Assembly (NCBI RefSeq): GCF_003860525.1
Contig: NZ_CP034161.1
Coordinates: 2,852,001-2,916,000, forward strand
From: Epilithonimonas vandammei
GTDB lineage: Bacteria > Bacteroidota > Bacteroidia > Flavobacteriales > Weeksellaceae
Direction: 5' to 3'
DNA length: 64,000 nucleotides
Shown in pieces: positions 47,171 through 56,125 of the stretch (the first letter of the stretch is position 1; every line of letters starts with the position of its first letter). The position numbers were made by a program, and so were the translations under genes. The notes beneath the pieces were generated by a model. The model was not told the origin of the DNA. It saw only the letters and a list, made by a program, of their open reading frames with translations, and did not search any database.

Positions 47171-48127
47171 ATGAAAAAAATTATTTACATACTCAGCATT
47201 GCAGGCATTTTAGCTTCTTGTGAGAATAAACCGAAAGTATCACAAACCATCCAGGGAAAAACCGAGCGGGAAGAGATTGCAGTAGTAGGCAAAATAGCAG
47301 GCAGGATAGATAAAATTCTGATCAGCGAGGGAGCTCTTGTTAAAAAGGGAGATACATTGGCGATATTGGAAATCCCAGAAGTAGACGCAAAAAAATCACA
47401 GGCACAGGGAGCGGTAAAATCTGCTCAGGCACAGTATGATATGAGTGTACACGGTGCTACTGCTAATCAGTTGGCACAGCTCTATGCCAAAAAATCCGCT
47501 TTGGTAGAGCAATATGAGTTTGCAAAAAAATCCCTGGCAAGAATGAATGCAATGGTAAAGGATTCATTGGTTCCGCAACAGCAATATGATGAAGTATTCG
47601 CAAAGTATCAGGGAGCCAAATCACAAATGATAGCCGTAGATGCAGAAATTGCCGATGTTAAAAACGGGGTCCGCATAGAACAGCAAACAATGGCGTTGGG
47701 ACAAAAAGACCGTGCACAGGGAGCTTTGGAAGAAGTACAGGTTGCCGAGAAAGAAAGGTATATCATTGCACCACAGGATATGAAAATAGAATCGATCACA
47801 TTGAAGCAGGGGGAACTGGCACTACCAGGATACACGCTTTTCAAAGGTTCTCTTAATAATTCCATTTATTTCCGTTTTACTATTCCTGAAAGTCAATTGG
47901 CAAATTATGCAGAAGGAAAAGAAATCAATGTGCATATACCTTACAAAAATCGGGATATCAGAGGGAAAATCAGAAATATAAAACAAATAGGTGCCTATGC
48001 TAATATTGCTACAGCATATCCTGATTATGAAGTGCAGGACGCTTTATATGAAATATTGATAGACCCTATTAACATCCAACAAGCAAACGATATCCTAAGC
48101 AAAACAACAGTAACGCTAAAACCATAA
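47171..48127 (+). CDS. HlyD/EmrA-type efflux adaptor lipoprotein
   Basis: A 318-aa membrane-fusion protein with lipobox ILASCEN (Cys about 17). The lipoyl domain half IDKILISEGALVKKGDTLAI is followed by an Ala/Gln-rich coiled coil (about 78-185) and a beta-barrel region (LKQGELALPGYTLFKGSLNN). It connects the inner-membrane ABC-2 permease to TolC. It begins 5 bp after the tolC-like stop and ends 2 bp before the permease gene. Confidence 0.93.
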   Translation: MKKIIYILSIAGILASCENKPKVSQTIQGKTEREEIAVVGKIAGRIDKILISEGALVKKGDTLAILEIPEVDAKKSQAQGAVKSAQAQYDMSVHGATANQLAQLYAKKSALVEQYEFAKKSLARMNAMVKDSLVPQQQYDEVFAKYQGAKSQMIAVDAEIADVKNGVRIEQQTMALGQKDRAQGALEEVQVAEKERYIIAPQDMKIESITLKQGELALPGYTLFKGSLNNSIYFRFTIPESQLANYAEGKEINVHIPYKNRDIRGKIRNIKQIGAYANIATAYPDYEVQDALYEILIDPINIQQANDILSKTTVTLKP

Positions 48128-48129
48128 TA

Positions 48130-49290
48130 ATGAAAACATTTCTCAATCTGATCAAACGGGAGTTCGGTTTGTTCTGGAGCAACAAGGTTCTCCGAATTTT
48201 GTTTATTGGGGCTCCTTTGATGTACGGTATTTTGTTGGGATATGTGTACAGCAAAGGGAAAGTGACAGATTTACCAATCATAGTGGTGGATTATGACCGA
48301 AGCGCACTCAGCCGGAAAGCAATCGAAATGATGAATGACAACGAAGTTTTGTCTGTTGCAAGGCTGCAGTTTGATGAGACAAACCTCAATCGTTTGATGA
48401 TTGAGAAAGATGCAACCTGCGTCGTTATTATCCCAAAAGATTTTGAGAAAGATGTGCTGACAAAACGATATCCTGAAGTCACCACCATAGTCAATACAGC
48501 AAATGTATTGACGGCAAATTATTCTTCATCAGCACTTCAGCTGGTCTTAGGAACCCTCAAAGCAGGAACACAGGTCGAAACCTTACGTAAACAAGGAGTT
48601 CCTGAAAATTTGCTGATGAGTCAGTATGAGCCATTTAAAACCACGTTTATAAAAAAGAACAACAGAAGCACCAACTATATGTATTTTTTGTGGCCAGGTG
48701 TTTTGGCTACTGTGCTTCAGCAGGTATTACTATTGGGACTGGCTCTTTCTTTTGCTTCCGAGTTTGAAAACGGCACTTTTAAATATCTGGTAAACAAAAG
48801 CCGTTCTGCATTTATGCTGATACTGGTTAAAATCATGCCTTATCTCATAATGAGCTTCGGGATATGGCTGATGTACTGGGGTTTTACCAAGTGGTTCAGA
48901 ATTCCTTTTTATGAAAACATTTTTCCGCTTACTCTAATAGCGGGTGTTTTTGTAATCTCGGTCTGCTTTATAGGAATTTTAGTAAGTATCCTTGTTCCAA
49001 ACCAGCTGAAAGCTACGGAAATCCTTATGGTTATTGCCACACCCAGCTTTATCCTGTCAGGATTTACCTGGCCGCTCAGCCAAATGCCGGCTTGGGTTCA
49101 GTACATTGCAAATATCATCCCGCTTACACATTTCCTGCCTGCCTTTAGAATACTTATCATAGAAAAAGGCGCTGTAGACCTCACCTATCCCTATGTTATA
49201 AAAATGATAATCATAGGAACAGTAAGCGCCATTGCCAGTTATAGTGTTTTATTTTACAAAGTCCGAAAGATTAAAAGAGAGGAGCTATAG
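48130..49290 (+). CDS. ABC-2-type transporter permease
   Basis: A 386-aa inner-membrane protein. TM1 near residues 22-42 (ILFIGAPLMYGILLGYVYS) is followed by a large periplasmic domain (about 43-185), then five TM helices at the C-terminal half, including the family motif FILSGFTWPLSQMPAWVQYI. This is the YhhJ/YbhR-type permease topology. These usually need an ATP-binding partner. None is encoded in this operon, which ends here. It may recruit an ATPase from elsewhere. Confidence 0.9.
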   Translation: MKTFLNLIKREFGLFWSNKVLRILFIGAPLMYGILLGYVYSKGKVTDLPIIVVDYDRSALSRKAIEMMNDNEVLSVARLQFDETNLNRLMIEKDATCVVIIPKDFEKDVLTKRYPEVTTIVNTANVLTANYSSSALQLVLGTLKAGTQVETLRKQGVPENLLMSQYEPFKTTFIKKNNRSTNYMYFLWPGVLATVLQQVLLLGLALSFASEFENGTFKYLVNKSRSAFMLILVKIMPYLIMSFGIWLMYWGFTKWFRIPFYENIFPLTLIAGVFVISVCFIGILVSILVPNQLKATEILMVIATPSFILSGFTWPLSQMPAWVQYIANIIPLTHFLPAFRILIIEKGAVDLTYPYVIKMIIIGTVSAIASYSVLFYKVRKIKREEL

Positions 49291-49349
49291 CGAGATAAAT
49301 ATAAGGCGAAAAATATATCTTTCTGCATAAATCCATTAAATAAGAAGCT

Positions 49350-50225
49350 ATGAAAGCTTACGAAAGTATTAAAGAAATATTATCTTTTTATCACGTACAT
49401 TGCGACAAACCTTACTTTATATCGTCAGGAAAACTCATTTTTGAATTCCCAAAAAGACTCTTCCGAATGGATTTTTATGCATTCTGCATCTGTGTTTCTG
49501 GTAGTATAGATTTAGAAATTGATAATCAGCATTACAAGATATCCCAAAATGGATTCCTGATATCTGCTCCGTCAACAATGATAAAATTTGTAAATAACAG
49601 CAAAGATTTCCGTATGAAAGTTCTTTTCTTTGAAAAGAATTTCCTGCTCAAGAACATTTCTAATCCATTTTTTATCGAGAATCTGTCTCTATTCAATAAA
49701 AATAGCTTTAACGTAGTAATTTCCAACGAATCAAGTAGTGCGCACTTAATCAATTTATTGGATTATCTTCAACAGCAGACCACGAGAAATGGTCGTTTTA
49801 CAGAAGATATTGTTCGTACTATTATTATTAATATTTTATTGGAAGTTGCCGTCCTAACTGATGAAGACAGAAAAGAAAACGCATATCCAACTCCACAGGA
49901 TAACAATCATATTTTTTTTAAATTCAATGAATTGGTTAAAGAAAATATTTTGCAGCATAAGGACGTACAATACTATGCGGACAAGCTATTCATTACCAAC
50001 AAATATCTTATTCTGATTGTAAAAAAAGCGACCGGCAAAACGCCACATCAGATTATTGACGAGGCCTTATTAAAAGAAGTATGCGTTCTGCTTGGCTATC
50101 CAGAAAAAAATATTTCTCAGATTGCATTTGAAACAGGCTTTAATTCTACCTCTGCATTCGGCCGTTTCTTTAAAAAGCATGCGTCAATATCGCCCCAAAG
50201 GTATCGAAGACAACAGCATTTTTAA
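49350..50225 (+). CDS. AraC-family transcriptional regulator
   Basis: A 291-aa protein. The N-terminal cupin-like sensor region (about 20-140) is followed by the C-terminal double HTH: first helix pair VQYYADKLFITNKYLILIVK, second ISQIAFETGFNSTSAFGRFF, with the characteristic closing SPQRYRR. It lies between the efflux operon and the oleate hydratase gene, 100 bp upstream of the latter in the same direction, so it could control either. A lipid or drug ligand is possible but unproven. Confidence 0.93.
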   Translation: MKAYESIKEILSFYHVHCDKPYFISSGKLIFEFPKRLFRMDFYAFCICVSGSIDLEIDNQHYKISQNGFLISAPSTMIKFVNNSKDFRMKVLFFEKNFLLKNISNPFFIENLSLFNKNSFNVVISNESSSAHLINLLDYLQQQTTRNGRFTEDIVRTIIINILLEVAVLTDEDRKENAYPTPQDNNHIFFKFNELVKENILQHKDVQYYADKLFITNKYLILIVKKATGKTPHQIIDEALLKEVCVLLGYPEKNISQIAFETGFNSTSAFGRFFKKHASISPQRYRRQQHF

Positions 50226-50324
50226 AAAAGAAATTCCGTATATGATTTTCGAATTTAGGGATACCAAGGAATTAATGTATATCAATACCTTTATTATATA
50301 AAAATAACCTAAAAAAAATATCAT

Positions 50325-51917
50325 ATGAGCAATTCGAACAAACAGGCATACTTCATCGGAGGCGGATTGGCAAGTCTTGCTGGTGCCGTGTATCTGTTAG
50401 AAGACGGAGACTTTAAAGGCGAAAACATTCACATCATTGAAGCCCTGCCGATTTTGGGCGGTAGCAACGATGGTGCGGGATCTAAAGAAAAAGGGTTCAT
50501 CTGTCGTGGCGGGCGTATGCTTAACGAAGAAACCTATGAAAACTTTTGGGAATTAACATCCCGTATCCCTTCTCTGGATATCCCGAACATTTCCGTAAAA
50601 GACGAAATTCTAGCATTTGACCACGCAAATCCTACCAATGCAAAAGCGCGGTTGATTGACAAGAACGGAAATATTTTACCCGTAACGGATATGGGTTTCA
50701 ACACTCAGGACCGGATGAAATTTTTGAAATTGTTTTTTGCCGATGAAAATGATTTAGACAATATTACTATTCGTGATTGGTTTGACGATCATTTTTTTAC
50801 AACCAACTTTTGGTATATGTGGCAAACCACTTTTGCCTGGCAGGAATGGAGCAGTATTTTTGAATTTCAACGCTATATGAAACGTATGCTGTTGGAATTT
50901 TCAAGAATCGAAACACTCGAAGGGGTTACCAGAACACCATACAACCAATATGAATCCGTTATCTTGCCGTTGAAGGCATTTCTGGACCAGCATAAAGTGG
51001 ACTTTTCATTAAGAAAAACCGTTACCGATTTGGATTTTGCCGATGATGATAATGGCATTACCGTAACGGAAATAGAATGCATCAATGCAGAAGGAAACAC
51101 AGAGAAAATAACCGTAAATGAAGGCGATTTGGTATTCTTTACCAACGGATGCATTACAGACAATTCTAATAACGGCGATTATTACACGCCTGCAAAATAT
51201 TTGCCGTCAAATCCGCCAAGTTTTGCATTATGGCGTAAAATTGCCAACAAGAAACCCGGCACGTTGGGTAACCCAGACCCGTTCTTTACCAAACCGGACG
51301 AAACAAAATGGTATTCATTTACGCCAACATTCAAAGGAAATAATTTTCTGAAACTTATTGAAGAATACACTGGCAACAAACCGGGCAGCGGGGCTTTGAT
51401 GACGTTTAAAGATTCATCGTGGCGAATGTCAATTGTGGTGGCTGCACAACCGCATTTCAAAGCGCAAGGCGATGATACTACTATTCTTTGGGGCTACGGA
51501 TTATATCCCGATGCAGTGGGAGATTATGTGAAAAAGCCGATGATTGATTGCACGGGCGAAGAAATTTTGACGGAGTTGATTCATCATTTGCATTTTGAAA
51601 AACACGAACAGGAAATAAAAGATAGCGTTATCAATGTTATTCCGTGTATGATGCCTTACATCGATGCTTTGTTTCAGCCAAGAGCTAAAAAAGACCGTCC
51701 TGCAGTTGTTCCTGAAGGCAGCACCAACCTAGCAATGATTAGTCAGTTTGTAGAAATACCGGAAGATATGGTTTTCACGGAAGAATATTCGGTTCGTGCA
51801 GCACGCATCGCGGTATATACCCTACTCGGTCTCGATAAAAAAGTAGCACCAGTAACAGAACACTGGAAAAAACCAGACGTTTTGGCAAAAGCCATTCATA
51901 CCTCTTACAGAAATTAA
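50325..51917 (+). CDS. ohyA: Oleate hydratase (short, 530-aa form)
   Basis: A 530-aa FAD-dependent fatty-acid double-bond hydratase (myosin-cross-reactive antigen family). The N-terminal dinucleotide fold is FIGGGLASLAGAVYLLEDG (10-28). The FAD/active-site loop is GGSNDGAGSKEKGFICRGGR (45-64). It adds water to cis-9 unsaturated fatty acids to give 10-hydroxy acids. After GGR, the position that is Glu in many characterised enzymes is Met65 (GGRML), and the protein is shorter than the 590-650-aa forms. Both fit a distinct subgroup of the family. A box TACCTTTA (50286-50293) is a possible promoter. Confidence 0.93.
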   Translation: MSNSNKQAYFIGGGLASLAGAVYLLEDGDFKGENIHIIEALPILGGSNDGAGSKEKGFICRGGRMLNEETYENFWELTSRIPSLDIPNISVKDEILAFDHANPTNAKARLIDKNGNILPVTDMGFNTQDRMKFLKLFFADENDLDNITIRDWFDDHFFTTNFWYMWQTTFAWQEWSSIFEFQRYMKRMLLEFSRIETLEGVTRTPYNQYESVILPLKAFLDQHKVDFSLRKTVTDLDFADDDNGITVTEIECINAEGNTEKITVNEGDLVFFTNGCITDNSNNGDYYTPAKYLPSNPPSFALWRKIANKKPGTLGNPDPFFTKPDETKWYSFTPTFKGNNFLKLIEEYTGNKPGSGALMTFKDSSWRMSIVVAAQPHFKAQGDDTTILWGYGLYPDAVGDYVKKPMIDCTGEEILTELIHHLHFEKHEQEIKDSVINVIPCMMPYIDALFQPRAKKDRPAVVPEGSTNLAMISQFVEIPEDMVFTEEYSVRAARIAVYTLLGLDKKVAPVTEHWKKPDVLAKAIHTSYRN

Positions 51918-52026
51918 ATATAAAAAAGTGTTGCTTTTAACTTTGTCCAAGTTCTTTCTTGCTAAAGGCGTATCTCTCTTTAATCTATAAAAGAAATTGT
52001 CTATAATAACCAATTTATCTAACTTT

Positions 52027-52066
52027 ATTCTGCTCTTGCTTTTGTCAAGGGCAGAATATTTATTTT
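52027..52066 (+). terminator. Terminator downstream of ohyA
   Basis: ATTCTGCTCTTG (52027-52038) pairs with CAAGGGCAGAAT (52046-52057) with one wobble, followed by T-rich sequence. The T-rich part doubles as the box TATTTTTG (52061-52068), a likely promoter for the lipase gene. Confidence 0.78.
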
Positions 52067-52085
52067 TGTACAAAACCAACCGACT

Positions 52086-53054
52086 ATGGCAAAACACACA
52101 TCAGGATATATAAAGAGGAAGAAAATTGCCAACTCAGGTACGCACAATCTTTTTTATGAATTATTCGAACCAATAAATGAACCTCCAAAGGCTACTGTCC
52201 TTATACTACACGGGATGCAGGAGCATAGCGGTCGTTATAAAAATTTTGCAGAATATCTGGCGAACAACGGTTTTGCAGTTCTATTATATGACCATCTCGG
52301 ACACGGAAAAACGGCGGAAAATCGGGAAGAACTTGGCTATTTTCAAAAAGAAAATCCCAAGCAGCAACTGATAGACGATGCCGCAACGATGGCAGCATTT
52401 TTAGAAAACAACTACCCTAAAATTCCTCACTTTTTACTAGGTCATTCTATGGGGTCTTTCATTGCAAGATGCTTACTTCAGAATCAGGAAGCTGATTTTA
52501 AAGGCGCTGTCATCGTGGGAACGGGAGGAAAAATCAACGGAATCGGTTTGGCTAAATTTTTCCTGTCCATCAACAATATTATTGCTCCAAAACACCGGAG
52601 CAAATTCATCAACCAAACTTTTTCAAAAATTAATAATCAACATTTTAAAGGCGAGAAAGATGGCGACCTTACCAGTTGGCTGAGCCTCAGCAAATCCAAC
52701 CGGGAATCATTTTGCCGGGACAGCCTATGCGGAGTACCTTTTACCAATAATGGTTTTTACGCATTAGTTTCTCTAAACCAACAGGCAACGGAAAGAAAAT
52801 GGGCAGAAAAATTACCAAAGGAATTTCCTTTTCTTTTTGTAAGCGGAGCTGATGATCCGATAGGAGACTTCGGAAAAGGGGTTGAAAAAACGGTAACACA
52901 AATGCAAAAAGATGGTTTTACAGATGTTAAAACTAAAATTTATCCTGCTATGCGGCACGAAATACTTAATGAGGATATTAAAGAATATGTTTATGAAAGT
53001 ATAAAAGATTGGCTCTATGAAAAAATATTAAAAACAAAAAAGTATTTTAATTAA
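52086..53054 (+). CDS. Alpha/beta hydrolase, monoacylglycerol-lipase-like
   Basis: A 322-aa serine hydrolase. The oxyanion-hole motif is LILHGMQEHSGRY (about 39-51). The nucleophile elbow is GHSMGS (about 119-124). The acid is Asp in SGADDPIGD, and the His is in YPAMRHEILNE. This is the Hydrolase_4 / monoacylglycerol lipase (lysophospholipase L2) type. It has no signal peptide. It would release free fatty acids from glycerides or lysolipids, which fits the oleate hydratase next door. Confidence 0.88.
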   Translation: MAKHTSGYIKRKKIANSGTHNLFYELFEPINEPPKATVLILHGMQEHSGRYKNFAEYLANNGFAVLLYDHLGHGKTAENREELGYFQKENPKQQLIDDAATMAAFLENNYPKIPHFLLGHSMGSFIARCLLQNQEADFKGAVIVGTGGKINGIGLAKFFLSINNIIAPKHRSKFINQTFSKINNQHFKGEKDGDLTSWLSLSKSNRESFCRDSLCGVPFTNNGFYALVSLNQQATERKWAEKLPKEFPFLFVSGADDPIGDFGKGVEKTVTQMQKDGFTDVKTKIYPAMRHEILNEDIKEYVYESIKDWLYEKILKTKKYFN

Positions 53055-53082
53055 AAATAATTGATTAATAATTAAAATACTT
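53040..53082. terminator. AT-rich hairpin between convergent genes
   Basis: AAGTATTTTAAT (53040-53051) and ATTAAAATACTT (53071-53082) pair perfectly. It lies between the lipase and dehydrogenase stops. It is weak because it is almost all A-T, and it is the only terminator candidate here. Confidence 0.5.
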
Positions 53083-53108
53083 AGTTTACAATGGAAATTT
53101 AGCATTTA

Positions 53109-54914
53109 TTAAGCTTTCAAAAAATCCTTCCTTTGCCATTCCGGATCAGGATATTTGTAAAAACCTTCGCCGGATTGCTGACCAAGTTTTCCTTTGTCGA
53201 TAAGTTCGGTTTTTAGCTTTTCTGCTATTTTCTCTGTTAGTTCTCCCGGGATTTCTTTTAAGATGTTGTAATTGGTGTTCATCCCATTCAAATCTAAAAT
53301 AGCCATTGGTCCAAAAGGAGCACCTGTTGCTATTCCCCAGGTTTTATCGATTGTTGCAGGATCGGCAACGTCATTCGCCCACAGTGCAAGGCCAGCCACC
53401 AAAAGCGGAATCAACAAAGAATCCAGAACGTAGCCTGATTTTTCCTTCTTCAGTTCCACGGGAAGCATAGCAATGGATTTTGCAAACTCTACAATCTCGT
53501 TATAAACCGTTGGGTCGGTTTTATCAGAACCCATTATTTCTGCCGTATTACGAACCATTATATGATTGGCAAAATGTAAATGGATGAATTTTTCCGGACG
53601 ATCAGTAAATGTGCTTAATCTGCTCGGCAAAAGTGTGGATGAGTTGCTCGCGAAAATGGTTTTTTCCGGCGCGTGCTCAGAAGCTTTTTCCCAGAAATCT
53701 TTTTTGATATCGATGCTTTCCGGTACGGCTTCTATCAATAAATCAGCATCTTGTAAAGAAGCTTTCAAATCTGTAGAATAAGTGAGATTATTTTTGGTAT
53801 TTTGGATTTTTTCTTCATCAGCTTTCAGGTAGTTCTTATATTCTTCAGCCAAGACATCAAAACGGTTTTTGGCTTTACTTAAAGCTTCATCATTAACATC
53901 ATAAACCATGACTTTATAGCCGAAATAAGCACACTGCACCGCAATCTGAAAACCGAGAACGCCACTTCCAGCCACCACAACATTTTTGATACTGATTTTA
54001 GATAAATCGGCTTCCGGCACTTTCAAAAAATCTGGACTTTGCCACGAAGGATTTGGATATTTGTAAAAGCCTTCGCCAGTAGAAATTCCCAGTTTATTTT
54101 GGTCAATGAAGGTTGATTTAAGTTTATCCAGCACAATCTCATCATCTGTTTTGCCCTTGTCTACTTGCATTTTGTAAATGTTGTATGGTGTCGTCAATCC
54201 GATAATATCATACAAAGCCATTGGTCCGTAAGGCGAACCAGTTCCCAGCATCCAGGTTTTGTCTATGGTTTCTGGCGTAGCATAATCGCCAATCCAAAGC
54301 TGCATTCCGGCATTCAGAAATGGATTTAATAAAGAATTGAGCACATAACCTGGAACTTCTTTTTTTACCAAAATAGGCACCATCCCTATCGCCTTTGAAA
54401 AATCGACTATTTCCTCGGTTATTTTTTCGTCGGTTCCTGGATGTGGCATAATTTCCGCCGTATTTCGCAACCATATTTGATTGGCAAAATGCAGGTTAAG
54501 GTATTGAGCCGGTCTTCCTGTCACCTCAGCAAACTGACTTGGCAACAAGGTGGATGAATTACTTACAAAAATGGTTTTCTCCGGTGCAATTGCGGAGAGT
54601 TGCTTATAAAATTCCGTTTTTATTTTAATATCTTCTGGCACTGCTTCTATCAAAAGATCGGCATCTTTCACAGCAAATGCCAAATCGGATGAATAGTGCA
54701 GTCTTTCCCTGGCTTTTGTAATTTGTTCTTCGGTGGTTCCAAGATCCTTTTTATGACTTTCGGCCAAGCCCTCGAACTTTGCTTTCGCCTTTTCCAACAC
54801 CTCATCACTGATATCGTAAACAGTGGTTTCAAATCCGTGAATTGCTGTTTGAAAAGCAATTTGGAATCCTAAAACACCACTTCCGGCTACCGTTACATTT
54901 TTTATTTTGCTCAT
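53109..54914 (-). CDS. Tandem double-domain 3-hydroxyacyl-CoA dehydrogenase
   Basis: A 601-aa protein made of two complete copies of the 3HCDH module. Copy 1 (about 1-300) has the NAD loop GSGVLG (11-16), SNSSTLLPS and the catalytic His142 in LHFAN. Copy 2 (about 306-601) has GSGVLG (316-321), the same SNSSTLLPS and LHFAN. Each ends with an almost identical EGFYKYP signature. There is no hydratase/isomerase domain as in FadB/FadJ. It should oxidise 3-hydroxy (or other hydroxy) acyl-CoA with NAD+. It is the last gene of a four-gene operon with peroxidases, 63 bp after the catalase-like gene. Confidence 0.92.
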   Translation of the reverse strand: MSKIKNVTVAGSGVLGFQIAFQTAIHGFETTVYDISDEVLEKAKAKFEGLAESHKKDLGTTEEQITKARERLHYSSDLAFAVKDADLLIEAVPEDIKIKTEFYKQLSAIAPEKTIFVSNSSTLLPSQFAEVTGRPAQYLNLHFANQIWLRNTAEIMPHPGTDEKITEEIVDFSKAIGMVPILVKKEVPGYVLNSLLNPFLNAGMQLWIGDYATPETIDKTWMLGTGSPYGPMALYDIIGLTTPYNIYKMQVDKGKTDDEIVLDKLKSTFIDQNKLGISTGEGFYKYPNPSWQSPDFLKVPEADLSKISIKNVVVAGSGVLGFQIAVQCAYFGYKVMVYDVNDEALSKAKNRFDVLAEEYKNYLKADEEKIQNTKNNLTYSTDLKASLQDADLLIEAVPESIDIKKDFWEKASEHAPEKTIFASNSSTLLPSRLSTFTDRPEKFIHLHFANHIMVRNTAEIMGSDKTDPTVYNEIVEFAKSIAMLPVELKKEKSGYVLDSLLIPLLVAGLALWANDVADPATIDKTWGIATGAPFGPMAILDLNGMNTNYNILKEIPGELTEKIAEKLKTELIDKGKLGQQSGEGFYKYPDPEWQRKDFLKA

Positions 54915-54977
54915 AATTTTGGTTGATTTTTGGTAATAAAATTTACGAAACTAGGACTCAGCAATCTTCATTTTCAA

Positions 54978-56114
54978 TTATAATTGATAAAACTCCGGAC
55001 TGAATGCTTCCTCCAAATTCTTTGGTTCTTTACGTTTTTTGTGATTTAGCTCGTGTCTTGAGGTTGAAGATGTTACATACGCTGACTGCCGTGAACGCTG
55101 TAAATTTCCGATCGGTGAATTCTCTTCGATGGTTCTGAACGGTGTAAAAGACAGATTTTCCATAATTTCAAAATTACCATCCTCAGGAACAGTTTGTTTT
55201 GGTATTGTGATTTTTGCCACCGTACGGAATGGTGATAATTCCTGCGACCATTCTTTTGTAAGGTCATTCACAGGCATTTCTTTCAGGTTTTTGCAAAGTT
55301 GTATTTGCAACTCAAACGTAAGGTTTTTTTGAGCTATTTCTTTGATAATTCCTTTTCTGTACGGCCATTCTGCGCTGTCTAGATCAATATCTTTTTGCGT
55401 GATGGCGTTCTTGGTCTGCTCAGTTGGGATCACTCTTACTTTGGCGATATAATCACCGTGGCGTACCGCTCCCATACTGTAAAATTCATAAAGAAAACTG
55501 TTGATGGAAGGGATTTTTTCAAAAGTTTTAAGAGCTCCCAATTCCTTCAAAGCCTCAAAATTTGGAAATGCTTTTTTATTTTCGGTGACCCAAAGTGTGG
55601 CAAATTCCAATTTTCCCAAGGCTCCCTTTTCAAAGAAATCATTTAGCTTTAAAAAAAGCTTTGAAATGAAAACATAATGTTCTGCCGAGTTACAAAAAAA
55701 CACCGGATTATTAATCAGGTTAAAATCAACATTCATAGAATCTTCCTCTCCGGGAGATAATTTTTTGCCATCTATCCCAAAAATCTTTAAAGCAAATCCT
55801 TGTGCGTTACCGCTTAGTTTATCGGGCAAAACTCTGGACGAACCATTGGAAAAGCGAACTGCTGCCTGGTGTTTTCCGGGTTTCGCATAAATGCCCTGCG
55901 CCAGTTCTTCGGGCAGATTATCCAAAATTTCAACCTCTGCTTTCAGCACTGCATAGCCATTGGCGTGCGCATCTCTTGTATGATGGGTCGCCCTGCTTAG
56001 GTTTGGCGTATTTTTGATGTATTCGCGGATATCGTTATTAATGGTGGTAATATACTCATCGAAATTTTCTGGAATTTCTTCCACTTCGTAACTGTACTTG
56101 ATGTATTCTTCCAT
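54978..56114 (-). CDS. Catalase-like haem protein (catalase superfamily)
   Basis: A 378-aa protein, shorter than true catalases (about 480 aa or more) and close in size to minicatalases and catalase-related lipid-hydroperoxide enzymes. The distal-side signature reads RATHHTRDAHANGYA (41-55, His50 as the likely distal His), followed by HQAAVRFSNGSSRV and DFNLINNPVFF, the catalase Asn/Phe region. The segment FYSMGAVRHGDYIAK probably holds the proximal haem side. There is no signal peptide. It starts 11 bp after the Dyp peroxidase gene. It could act on H2O2 or on fatty-acid hydroperoxides; sequence alone cannot decide. Confidence 0.82.
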   Translation of the reverse strand: MEEYIKYSYEVEEIPENFDEYITTINNDIREYIKNTPNLSRATHHTRDAHANGYAVLKAEVEILDNLPEELAQGIYAKPGKHQAAVRFSNGSSRVLPDKLSGNAQGFALKIFGIDGKKLSPGEEDSMNVDFNLINNPVFFCNSAEHYVFISKLFLKLNDFFEKGALGKLEFATLWVTENKKAFPNFEALKELGALKTFEKIPSINSFLYEFYSMGAVRHGDYIAKVRVIPTEQTKNAITQKDIDLDSAEWPYRKGIIKEIAQKNLTFELQIQLCKNLKEMPVNDLTKEWSQELSPFRTVAKITIPKQTVPEDGNFEIMENLSFTPFRTIEENSPIGNLQRSRQSAYVTSSTSRHELNHKKRKEPKNLEEAFSPEFYQL

Positions 56115-56125
56115 AGTGCTTTTTT

